Source of the DNA: an uncultured Polaribacter sp.
GTDB lineage: Bacteria > Bacteroidota > Bacteroidia > Flavobacteriales > Flavobacteriaceae
DNA length: 5,978 nucleotides
Assembly: GCA_937936695.1 (NCBI GenBank)
Contig: CALHCK010000152.1
Span: 1 to 5,978, forward strand
Reading direction: 5' to 3'
Under the pieces are notes generated by a model. It made no database searches and had not been told where the DNA came from. It worked only from the letters and a program-made list of their open reading frames with translations. Shown one piece after another: positions 1-5,055 of this stretch. Each line of letters begins with the position of its first letter. Within the stretch, counting starts at the first letter, position 1. The position numbers were made by a program, and so were the translations under genes.

Positions 1-11
1 AGTTTCGATTT

Positions 12-44
12 TTTGTATCTCCCTATTTTATTTCCTTAAATTTG
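12..44 (+). promoter_or_regulatory. Promoter of the sulfur-handling operon
   Basis: A TTTG at 12-15 and TAAATTTG at 37-44 are separated by 21 bp. They match the Bacteroidota housekeeping promoter (TTG/TTTG at -33, TAnnTTTG at -7, spacer about 17-23). Transcription would start near 50, leaving a short leader of roughly 14 bases before the ATG at 64. Unlike the three other promoters in this window it has no GTAAC-N4-GTTAC dyad at the corresponding place, and it does have a -33 element. It may therefore work without an activator, although only 11 bases of sequence upstream of it are visible. Confidence 0.7.
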
Positions 45-63
45 TACCAAACTACGCGTGCTT

Positions 64-1473
64 ATGATCTTAGAACAGATGTACACAAAATGTTTAGCTC
101 AAGGGGCTTATTTTATAAGTTCTCAAGGAGAAGCTATCATTATAGATCCTTTACGAGAAGTGCAACCTTATCTTGATCTTGCTAAAGATCATGATAGCAC
201 TATTAAATATGTATTCCTTACTCATTTTCATGCAGATTTTGTGAGTGGTCATGTAACACTTGCTAAAGAAACAGGAGCTCCTATTGTGTTTGGGCCAAAT
301 GCAGAACCTAACTTTCAGGCAATAATTGCTAAAGATTATCAAGAATTTAAATTAGGAGACATTACTATTATAGCCATACATACACCAGGGCATACTTTAG
401 AAAGTACCACTTATTTATTAAGAGATAAACAAGGTAAAGATACTGCTATTTTTAGTGGAGATACTCTTTTTTTAGGTGATGTTGGAAGACCAGATTTGGC
501 TCAAAAAATGGGAGAGTTAACAGAAAAAGATTTGGCAGGTTTTTTGTATGATAGTTTACGAAATAAAATTATGCCGTTGGCAGATGATATTACGGTATAT
601 CCTGCACACGGAGCAGGATCTGCTTGTGGTAAAAACATGATGAAGCAAACAGTAGATACTTTAGGAAACCAAAAACAGGTTAATTATGCATTAAGAGCTA
701 ACATGACAAAAGATGAATTTATTACAGAAGTTACTAAAGGTTTACTGCCGCCACCAAAATATTTTCCGTTAAACGTTCAATTAAATAAAGATGGATATAA
801 AGATATAGATGAGGTGTTAAAAGTTGGTACTCAAAAATTGTCGCCAGAAGCTTTTGGGGCAATAGCAAATGAAACAGGAGCAATTGTTTTAGATGTTCGC
901 CATCAAGATGAGTTTGCTAAAGGACATATACCAAGATCAATTTTTATTGGAATTGATGGTGGTTTTGCTCCGTGGGTAGGTGCTTTAATTGCAGATGTTA
1001 AGCAACCATTGTTATTAATTACAGAGCCAGGGAGAGAAAAAGAAACGGTAACAAGACTCTCTAGAGTTGGTTTTGATAATACTTTAGGATATTTAGAAGG
1101 CGGTTTTGCTGCTTGGGTACATGCAGCAAAAGATTATGATGTAGTAAATTCTGTAACAGCAGAGGTATTACAAAAAGAATTAGAAAAAGACATGCAATTT
1201 GTTTTTGATGTACGTAAAGAAAATGAATATCTTTCTGAACATCTTATAAATGCTAATAATACTCCTTTAGATTCATTAAATGATTATTTAGGTATCTTTC
1301 CAGAGAAAGAAATGTTTTTTGTGCATTGTGCAGGCGGATATAGAAGTATGATTGCAGCATCTATTTTAAAAAGTAGAGGTATTCATAATTTAATAGATGT
1401 TAAAGGAGGTTTTAAATCAATTAAAGAAACAAATATGCAAGTGTCCGAATTTGTTTGTCCAACTAAATTATAA
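64..1473 (+). CDS. MBL-fold persulfide dioxygenase-type protein with two rhodanese domains
   Basis: This is a 469-residue cytoplasmic protein with no signal peptide. Residues 1-250 are a metallo-beta-lactamase fold of the ETHE1/persulfide dioxygenase branch: THFHADFVSGH (53-63), TPGH (107-110), SGDTLFLGDVGRPD (131-144) and YPAHG (179-183). H54, H110 and D133 correspond to the mononuclear iron ligands known in ETHE1, which oxidises glutathione persulfide to sulfite. Two rhodanese domains follow, at about 258-357 and 365-463. The first has EPGRE where the catalytic Cys loop should be and is probably inactive. The second has HCAGGYRS with C422 as the persulfide-carrying cysteine. The ATG at 64 is preferred over an in-frame GTG at 58, because MxxEQxYTxCLAQGAY is the usual beginning of the family and the leader would otherwise be about 8 bases. 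The next gene starts 9 bases after the stop. The family assignment is secure; the exact substrate (glutathione or another thiol persulfide) is inferred. Confidence 0.93.
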   Translation: MILEQMYTKCLAQGAYFISSQGEAIIIDPLREVQPYLDLAKDHDSTIKYVFLTHFHADFVSGHVTLAKETGAPIVFGPNAEPNFQAIIAKDYQEFKLGDITIIAIHTPGHTLESTTYLLRDKQGKDTAIFSGDTLFLGDVGRPDLAQKMGELTEKDLAGFLYDSLRNKIMPLADDITVYPAHGAGSACGKNMMKQTVDTLGNQKQVNYALRANMTKDEFITEVTKGLLPPPKYFPLNVQLNKDGYKDIDEVLKVGTQKLSPEAFGAIANETGAIVLDVRHQDEFAKGHIPRSIFIGIDGGFAPWVGALIADVKQPLLLITEPGREKETVTRLSRVGFDNTLGYLEGGFAAWVHAAKDYDVVNSVTAEVLQKELEKDMQFVFDVRKENEYLSEHLINANNTPLDSLNDYLGIFPEKEMFFVHCAGGYRSMIAASILKSRGIHNLIDVKGGFKSIKETNMQVSEFVCPTKL

Positions 1474-1482
1474 CAATTAGTA

Positions 1483-1977
1483 ATGAAAAAAATAATAGTA
1501 CTCATCACTATTTTATGTACATTTTCGGGAATGTCTCAAAAAAAGGTGTTGAATCCTAAATTTGAGACCATGTTAGATACTCTATTAGCGCATAACGTTA
1601 AAGAAATACTTCCTTTAGAAATAAAAAATAAGAATGATATCTTATTTTTAGATGCAAGAGAAAAAAAAGAATATACTACCAGTCATATAAAAGATGCATT
1701 GTGGATAGGTTTTACTTCTTTTAATGCAAAGAAACTAAAAGACATCAATAAAAATAAAAAAATAGTAGTGTATTGTACTGTTGGATATAGAAGTGAAATA
1801 ATTACTCAAAAATTAACTAGTGCAGGTTTTACAAATGTCTTAAATTTATATGGAGGTATTTTTGAATGGGCGCATAATAATTTACCAATAGTTAATAAAA
1901 AAGGAATTACTACAGAAATTCATACCTACAACAAAGTATGGTCTCAGTGGTTAGATACAGGAATTAAAAAGTATTAA
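1483..1977 (+). CDS. Exported single-domain rhodanese (sulfurtransferase)
   Basis: This 164-residue protein has a Sec-type signal peptide: MKK, then a hydrophobic stretch to about residue 14, and a likely cut near GMSQ (16-19). C12 is preceded by Leu rather than Gly/Ala/Ser, so a lipoprotein is unlikely. The rhodanese domain covers about 40-135: FLDAREKKEY (55-64) is the structural CH2A region, C98 in VYCTVGYRS (96-104) is the catalytic cysteine, and LYGGIFEWA (122-130) is the C-terminal signature. About 30 residues beyond the usual fold, rich in Trp/Tyr/Lys, follow. Rhodaneses carry sulfane sulfur as a cysteine persulfide and pass it to acceptors; here this would happen in the periplasm. The gene lies 9 bases after the MBL/rhodanese gene and 1 base before the next, so it is in the same operon. 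The real donor and acceptor cannot be read from the sequence. Confidence 0.9.
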   Translation: MKKIIVLITILCTFSGMSQKKVLNPKFETMLDTLLAHNVKEILPLEIKNKNDILFLDAREKKEYTTSHIKDALWIGFTSFNAKKLKDINKNKKIVVYCTVGYRSEIITQKLTSAGFTNVLNLYGGIFEWAHNNLPIVNKKGITTEIHTYNKVWSQWLDTGIKKY

Positions 1978-1978
1978 G

Positions 1979-2353
1979 ATGAAGAATTATTTAGCAATTA
2001 TTTGCATGTTGTTTTTTATAAGTTTTTGCAATGCGCAAACAGCAACAGTTAATATAAAAACAATAAAAGAAGAGGTAATTGGTAAAGATGTACAATTTAT
2101 AGATGTACGTACTTTAAAAGAATACAATGATGGTTATATTGATGATGCGGTACACATAGGTATTGCAAATAAAGAAAACTTTAAAAAACAAATAAGTACT
2201 TTAGATAAGTTAAAACCAGTATATATTTATTGCTATTCTGGAGTTCGTAGTAATAGGGCGTGTAAAATTTTAAAAGCAGCTGGTTTTAAAGAAGTTTACG
2301 ATTTTTCTGGAGGATGGAAAGCGTGGAGTAAGCAACAAAAAGATGGAAAGTAA
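1979..2353 (+). CDS. Small exported rhodanese (sulfurtransferase)
   Basis: This 124-residue protein has a signal peptide, MKN plus a hydrophobic core up to about F16, with a likely cut around CNAQ (17-20), a common flavobacterial export junction. C17 follows Phe, so a lipoprotein is unlikely. The mature part is a minimal rhodanese domain: FIDVRTLKEY (40-49), the active-site loop C85-Y-S-G-V-R90-S and the ending FSGGWKAW (109-116). It is complete in its key residues. It starts 1 base after the preceding stop, which suggests translational coupling. It is only moderately similar to the upstream rhodanese, with a different loop (CYSGVRS against CTVGYRS), so the two do not look like a recent tandem duplication and may have different partners. 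The role is probably periplasmic sulfane-sulfur transfer beside the thiosulfate-type transporter encoded later in the window. Confidence 0.9.
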   Translation: MKNYLAIICMLFFISFCNAQTATVNIKTIKEEVIGKDVQFIDVRTLKEYNDGYIDDAVHIGIANKENFKKQISTLDKLKPVYIYCYSGVRSNRACKILKAAGFKEVYDFSGGWKAWSKQQKDGK

Positions 2354-2376
2354 ACTGATATAAAATAATTTAAAAT

Positions 2377-3018
2377 TTGATTGAAGCAGCGTTAAATACT
2401 TATTTTCCTAAGTTGGCAAAAGTGCCAGCATTAAAAAAAGAATTAATTGGTATAAGTAGCATACAAACTTTTAATGCGGGTACTGTGCTTTTAAAACAAG
2501 GCGGATATGTAAAAGTTATTCCGTTAATAGTGTCTGGTTTAGCAAAAGTTTTTAAAGAAGAACCAGAAAACGGAAACGAAGTTTTACTTTATTATATAAA
2601 ACCAGGAGAAAGTTGTGTAATGTCTGTAACTACAATGCTTAATAATACTACAAGCAAGGTAAAAGCAATTGTAGAAGAAAAAGCAGAAATAGTGTTAATA
2701 CCTGCAGATAAAGCAATGCAAATTGTAAAAAAATATCCGTATTGGAACGAATTTATTTACGATTTGTTTAATTTAAAATTTGATGAATTACTTAAGGTAG
2801 TAGAAATTTTAACTTTTTCTAATAAAGATGTTCGCCTTCTAGAATATTTAAAAAAAGAAGCATTTTTAAAAAACACAAATGTGCTACAAACTACTCACCA
2901 ACATATTGCTTACGATTTAGGTTCGTCTAGAGAAGTTATTTCTAGATTGCTTAAAAAATTAGAGGCAGAGGGTTTTGTAAAACTTGCACAAGGTAGTATT
3001 ACAATATTAGCTAATTAG
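2377..3018 (+). CDS. Crp/Fnr-family transcription regulator
   Basis: This 213-residue protein has an N-terminal cyclic-nucleotide-binding-type beta-barrel (about 20-115), a long dimerisation helix (about 120-145) and a C-terminal winged helix-turn-helix (about 165-210). The HTH segment TTHQHIAYDLGSSREVISRL (172-191) is typical. The recognition helix contains R185-E186-V-I-S189-R190, which carries both the E-xx-SR pattern of FNR and the R-E-xxx-R pattern of CRP. The only cysteine is C80 (GESCVMSV), so it has no FNR-type iron-sulfur cluster; C80 sits where related flavobacterial proteins also often have Cys and could sense thiol or persulfide chemistry (inference). The start must be TTG at 2377. 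An in-frame TAA lies 6 bases upstream, and the first internal ATG is at residue 82, inside the barrel. The gene is 23 bases after the rhodanese gene and overlaps the convergent gene by 4 bp. It is the likely binder of the GTAAC-N4-GTTAC dyads. Confidence 0.9.
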   Translation: MIEAALNTYFPKLAKVPALKKELIGISSIQTFNAGTVLLKQGGYVKVIPLIVSGLAKVFKEEPENGNEVLLYYIKPGESCVMSVTTMLNNTTSKVKAIVEEKAEIVLIPADKAMQIVKKYPYWNEFIYDLFNLKFDELLKVVEILTFSNKDVRLLEYLKKEAFLKNTNVLQTTHQHIAYDLGSSREVISRLLKKLEAEGFVKLAQGSITILAN

Positions 3019-3887
3019 TGTTTGTCTTTTTTAAATCCATAAGTATTTTGACTTATAAAATCATCAGGAAAGGTATCATCACCAGGAAAACCTAATTTTA
3101 TAGTTCCGCTATCTTCAGGAATATAATTTGTTTTAAAGATGTAATCCCAAATACTTAAACTAATTCCAAAATTTACACCGTAAGTGCCTTCAGGAATTTT
3201 ATAAGCATGATGATACAAATGCATAACAGGGTTATTTATAATGTATTTAAGCGGGCCCCATGTAATTTTTATATTAGAATGGTTTAAATGTCCTATGGTA
3301 ATAGCTATAAAATGAACAATGTATGCTTGGGTTGGTTCAAAACCAAAAAGTAACATAACAGCAAACGTTTTTAAAGGCTTGTATAAAATATTTTCCATCC
3401 AATGATATCTTAAATGAGCAGCAAACCCCATTTCTTTAACACTATGGTGTACTTTGTGATATTTCCAGAAAAAAGGATATTTATGTAATAATGTGTGCGT
3501 AAACCATTGTACAAAATCTAAAACAATAAAAAATACAACTAGTTGTAGCCACATGGGCCAATTAGAAGGATTTATTAAAGCGATACTTTTATCTGTAATA
3601 CCCAAGCTGTAAAAGCCTGTTTGCAAAACATTGTAAACACCATTTATAGCAATAGAAAAAAGAAAGAAGTTAAAAAACATGTAAAATCCGTCTAACCAAA
3701 AATCTTTTCTAAAAATAGACTGTTCTTTTCTCCAAGGAAAAATAATTTCTAAAATCCACACAAATAAAGAAATAAGAATTAATCCCCAAAAGTAATTAGT
3801 ATACCATGGTACTTCAAAACATATAGAATCCCACGTCCAATTCACCGTATTTTTAAATGCACTTACAAATGCTTGTATATATTCCAT
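3015..3887 (-). CDS. Fatty acid hydroxylase/sterol desaturase-family membrane protein
   Basis: This 290-residue integral membrane protein belongs to the non-haem di-iron fatty acid hydroxylase superfamily. Hydrophobic segments lie at about 31-50, 65-88, 112-128 and 172-200. The histidine clusters that hold the iron pair are present: HTLLH (131-135), HKVHH (144-148), HLNH (200-203) and HLYHH (223-227). Enzymes of the family insert oxygen into or desaturate lipid chains or sterols at the membrane; the actual lipid cannot be told from the sequence. The start ATG (3887-3885) lies 20 bases after the predicted transcription start. Its stop TAA shares the sequence CTAATTAG with the TAG of the convergent regulator gene. 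Its promoter carries the dyad shared with the sulfur genes, which suggests co-regulation although no direct sulfur role is known to me for this family. Confidence 0.88.
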   Translation of the reverse strand: MEYIQAFVSAFKNTVNWTWDSICFEVPWYTNYFWGLILISLFVWILEIIFPWRKEQSIFRKDFWLDGFYMFFNFFLFSIAINGVYNVLQTGFYSLGITDKSIALINPSNWPMWLQLVVFFIVLDFVQWFTHTLLHKYPFFWKYHKVHHSVKEMGFAAHLRYHWMENILYKPLKTFAVMLLFGFEPTQAYIVHFIAITIGHLNHSNIKITWGPLKYIINNPVMHLYHHAYKIPEGTYGVNFGISLSIWDYIFKTNYIPEDSGTIKLGFPGDDTFPDDFISQNTYGFKKDKH

Positions 3888-3904
3888 TAGTTTATAAACT
3901 TGTT

Positions 3905-3916
3905 TTTACATGTAAA
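3905..3916. repeat. 12-bp perfect palindrome at the predicted start of the hydroxylase transcript
   Basis: TTTACATGTAAA is a perfect 12-bp palindrome. It overlaps the downstream part of the predicted -7 element (3913-3920) and the expected transcription start near 3907 on the - strand. It could be a repressor site or chance, since short AT-rich palindromes are common in such DNA. No second copy is seen at the other promoters. Confidence 0.3.
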
Positions 3917-3920
3917 GTTA
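3913..3920 (-). promoter_or_regulatory. -7 element of the hydroxylase gene
   Basis: On the - strand this reads TAACTTTA, matching 5 of 6 fixed positions of TAnnTTTG. Expected transcription start is near 3907, 20 bases before the ATG. There is no TTG at the usual -33 distance, as expected if an activator bound to the upstream dyad replaces it. The first T lies 29.5 bp from the centre of the dyad at 3942-3957. Confidence 0.5.
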
Positions 3921-3941
3921 TACAATAGAAAGCATATTATT

Positions 3942-3957
3942 TGTAACAAAGGTTACA
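3942..3957. promoter_or_regulatory. Predicted Crp/Fnr operator upstream of the hydroxylase gene
   Basis: TGTAAC-AAAG-GTTACA is a perfect dyad with 6-bp arms and a 4-bp spacer. It is centred at 3949.5, about 42 bp before the predicted start of the hydroxylase transcript (- strand), which is the class II activator position. It overlaps the stop codon (3955-3953) and last bases of the methyltransferase gene. The same core, GTAAC-N4-GTTAC, is found at 4557-4574 and 4996-5009. The binder is inferred to be the Crp/Fnr protein encoded at 2377-3018. Confidence 0.7.
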
Positions 3958-4540
3958 GCTTACAAAAAACCAATGTGGTCATAGCTCTTTTATCTGCAAC
4001 ATTTGTTGTTTTTACAGGCTCTATTAAAGTAATGCTATAGTTTTTTAGCAGTGTTTTTATAAAATCTCTAGTAAGATAAAAAGAACTTATTTGTGCTGTT
4101 TTTCCATCTTTTACATACGGTGCGTCTAAGAGTCCAATATCAGAAGCCATTCTTATAAATAGCGTGCCATTTGGTTTTAAAACTCTAACAAGTTCAGAAA
4201 ACATATTTAAACATTCTTGTTTGTTACTAGCAAAATGTAAAACAGCATTACAAATAACATGGTTAAATTGGTTGTCAGAATAAGGTAAGTCTTCTAAATT
4301 TCCAATACTAAAATTGTCTGCCGCTTCAGGGTATCTTAATTTAGCAACTTGTAAACGATTATAATCTGTGTCTATTCCTGATATATTATAATTGTTGTTG
4401 TAAAACCATTTTAAATTCCTTCCTTCCCCGCAACCAGCATCTAAAATTGTGCCTGTAGGCGCATATCTGTTTTTTAATATTTGATCTATTATGTATATGT
4501 CTACATTTCCTAAAGCTGTAACTGTTTTATTATAATTCAT
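3953..4540 (-). CDS. Class I SAM-dependent methyltransferase
   Basis: This 195-residue soluble protein has a Rossmann-type methyltransferase fold (Methyltransf_11/25-like). Motif I is LDAGCGEG (33-40), which binds SAM. The acidic end of beta-2 is D57 in GIDTD. NLEDLPY (81-87) is the motif II region, and VLKPNG (120-125) leads into the strand FIRM. The hallmarks are complete and the length is normal. The substrate cannot be inferred; a small molecule is likely, since there is no extra substrate domain. The start ATG (4540-4538) gives the normal beginning of the fold, and the gene diverges from the micropeptide gene across 82 bases. It is 65 bases upstream of the hydroxylase gene, which has its own predicted promoter. 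A weak -7-like TACTTGTG (4577-4570, - strand) overlaps the dyad at 4557-4574, so the same protein might repress it. Confidence 0.87.
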   Translation of the reverse strand: MNYNKTVTALGNVDIYIIDQILKNRYAPTGTILDAGCGEGRNLKWFYNNNYNISGIDTDYNRLQVAKLRYPEAADNFSIGNLEDLPYSDNQFNHVICNAVLHFASNKQECLNMFSELVRVLKPNGTLFIRMASDIGLLDAPYVKDGKTAQISSFYLTRDFIKTLLKNYSITLIEPVKTTNVADKRAMTTLVFCKL

Positions 4541-4556
4541 TCTTTTTGTTATGGCT

Positions 4557-4574
4557 TTGTAACATCTGTCACAA
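4557..4574. promoter_or_regulatory. Predicted Crp/Fnr operator in the divergent intergenic region
   Basis: TTGTAAC-ATCT-GTCACAA is a 7+7 dyad with one mismatch (C for T at 4570) around a 4-bp spacer, centred at 4565.5. It lies 29.5 bp before the first T of the -7 element at 4595-4602, so about -42 relative to the micropeptide/DUF2892 transcript. It also lies just upstream of the divergent methyltransferase start, with its centre 25.5 bases away, where a bound protein would more likely block transcription. Half-sites resemble both FNR (4-bp spacer) and CRP (TCACA-like arm) sites. Confidence 0.7.
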
Positions 4575-4594
4575 GTATTGGTTTGTTATAATTT

Positions 4595-4602
4595 TACTTT
4601 TG
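4595..4602 (+). promoter_or_regulatory. -7 element of the micropeptide/DUF2892 operon
   Basis: TACTTTTG is a full match to TAnnTTTG. The expected transcription start is near 4608, giving a leader of about 15 A/T-rich bases before the ATG at 4623. The nearest TTG (4578-4580) is only 14 bp upstream, too close for a normal -33 element, which fits an activator-dependent promoter using the dyad at 4557-4574. Confidence 0.7.
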
Positions 4603-4622
4603 TATCAATATAAAAATTAAAA

Positions 4623-4703
4623 ATGAAAAAAGGTGTAAAGCTTCTGTTAGTTTGTTTAATGTGTATGCTATTATTTACAGGGCTTTATTTTCTTATTAAA
4701 TAA
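4623..4703 (+). CDS. 26-residue membrane micropeptide, unknown function
   Basis: This is an ATG-to-TAA reading frame for MKKGVKLLLVCLMCMLLFTG followed by LYFLIK. It has a positively charged start (K2, K3, K6), one hydrophobic segment (about 7-24) and a final Lys, so it is a plausible single-span membrane peptide. C11-L-M-C14 forms a CxxC inside the span; there is no lipobox (Val at -1). Support for it being real is its place as the first frame after a full-consensus -7 element, with about 15 bases of A-rich leader, and 17 bases before the DUF2892 gene. I do not recognise it. It could assist the neighbouring membrane proteins, act as a leader peptide for DUF2892 expression, or be non-coding leader sequence. 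No sequence family is claimed. Confidence 0.6.
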   Translation: MKKGVKLLLVCLMCMLLFTGLYFLIK

Positions 4704-4720
4704 TTTAAATTAGAGATAAA

Positions 4721-4930
4721 ATGAAAAAAAACATGGGGAGTATGGACCGAATTATTAGAATACTTGTTTCGGTTGTAGTAGGTTTGTTATATTGGCAAGG
4801 AATTGTAGAAGGAGCATTAGCTTATGTACTTTTTGCAGTGGCAGGTATATTTATATTAACAAGTTTTGTTAGCTTTTGTCCTTTGTATGCATTGGTTGGG
4901 CTAAATACATGTAAGATAAAAAAACAATAG
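4721..4930 (+). CDS. DUF2892 (YgaP-type) small membrane protein
   Basis: This 69-residue protein is one DUF2892 domain (Pfam PF11127 type): an N-terminal MGSMDRIIRI (5-14), two membrane helices (about 13-28 and 32-50) and the signature FCPLYALVGLNTC (52-64) with C53 and C64. The domain is best known as the membrane-anchoring half of the rhodanese YgaP and often sits beside rhodanese and YeeE/YedE genes. Here it is a separate protein, which suggests it works together with the separately encoded rhodaneses or the transporter (inference). The two Cys near the membrane face could accept or relay sulfane sulfur. It is 17 bases after the micropeptide gene, shares its promoter, and is followed by an intrinsic terminator. 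Confidence 0.9.
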   Translation: MKKNMGSMDRIIRILVSVVVGLLYWQGIVEGALAYVLFAVAGIFILTSFVSFCPLYALVGLNTCKIKKQ

Positions 4931-4961
4931 ATTATTTGTTTTTTTATTGATAACCTATTGT

Positions 4962-4995
4962 AAAACTCTAAATTATTTTAGAGTTTTTTGTTTTT
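4962..4995 (+). terminator. Intrinsic terminator after the DUF2892 gene
   Basis: A perfect 11-bp stem (4962-4972 with 4977-4987, AAAACTCTAAA / TTTAGAGTTTT) closes a TTAT loop. T bases follow directly, interrupted only by G at 4990, up to 4995. It begins 31 bases after the DUF2892 stop and ends right at the next operator, so it separates the micropeptide/DUF2892 unit from the transporter unit. Confidence 0.85.
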
Positions 4996-5009
4996 GTAAC
5001 ATAGGTTAC
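4996..5009. promoter_or_regulatory. Predicted Crp/Fnr operator upstream of the split transporter
   Basis: GTAAC-ATAG-GTTAC is a perfect 5+5 dyad with a 4-bp spacer, centred at 5002.5. It starts immediately after the T-tract of the terminator. It is 29.5 bp before the first T of the -7-like element at 5032-5039, the same geometry as at the other two dyads, and so is predicted to be an activator site for the YeeE-type genes. Confidence 0.7.
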
Positions 5010-5031
5010 TTATAATAAACTTAAAATAGTT

Positions 5032-5039
5032 TTTCTTTG
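5032..5039 (+). promoter_or_regulatory. -7 element of the YeeE-type transporter genes
   Basis: TTTCTTTG matches 5 of 6 fixed positions of TAnnTTTG (T instead of A at the second). The predicted transcription start is near 5045, about 11 bases before the ATG. The match is modest alone; the main support is the identical spacing to the dyad as at the other two promoters. Confidence 0.5.
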
Positions 5040-5055
5040 ATTAAAAATAAATCAG

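Noticed and set aside
58..63. GTG start giving two extra residues on the MBL/rhodanese protein
   Set aside because: The ATG at 64 fits the family's normal N-terminus, and the GTG would leave a leader of only about 8 bases after the predicted transcription start.
253..266. GTAAC-ACTT-GCTAA resembling the operator
   Set aside because: Two mismatches in the right arm, inside a coding region, and no promoter beside it; expected by chance.
151..342. 63-residue open frame on the - strand
   Set aside because: It lies entirely within the metallo-beta-lactamase coding region on the opposite strand, has no family features and no promoter or leader; it is a shadow of the real gene.
1483..1539. Lipoprotein signal in the first exported rhodanese (C12), and likewise C17 in the second
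   Set aside because: The residue before each Cys is Leu or Phe, not Gly/Ala/Ser, so neither matches a lipobox; ordinary signal peptides are more likely.
1483..2353. Recent tandem duplication of the two exported rhodanese genes
   Set aside because: Apart from the common rhodanese motifs the two proteins differ in length, active-site loop and C-terminus, and their DNA shows no long shared stretch.
2371..2379. TAAAATTTG as a possible -7 element for the regulator gene
   Set aside because: It has three rather than two bases between TA and TTTG, and it overlaps the start codon, so it cannot drive the full reading frame.
4950..4963. ATAAC-CTAT-TGTAA as a fourth copy of the operator
   Set aside because: The right arm has three mismatches in five positions, no -7 element lies at 29.5 bp, and it overlaps the terminator stem.
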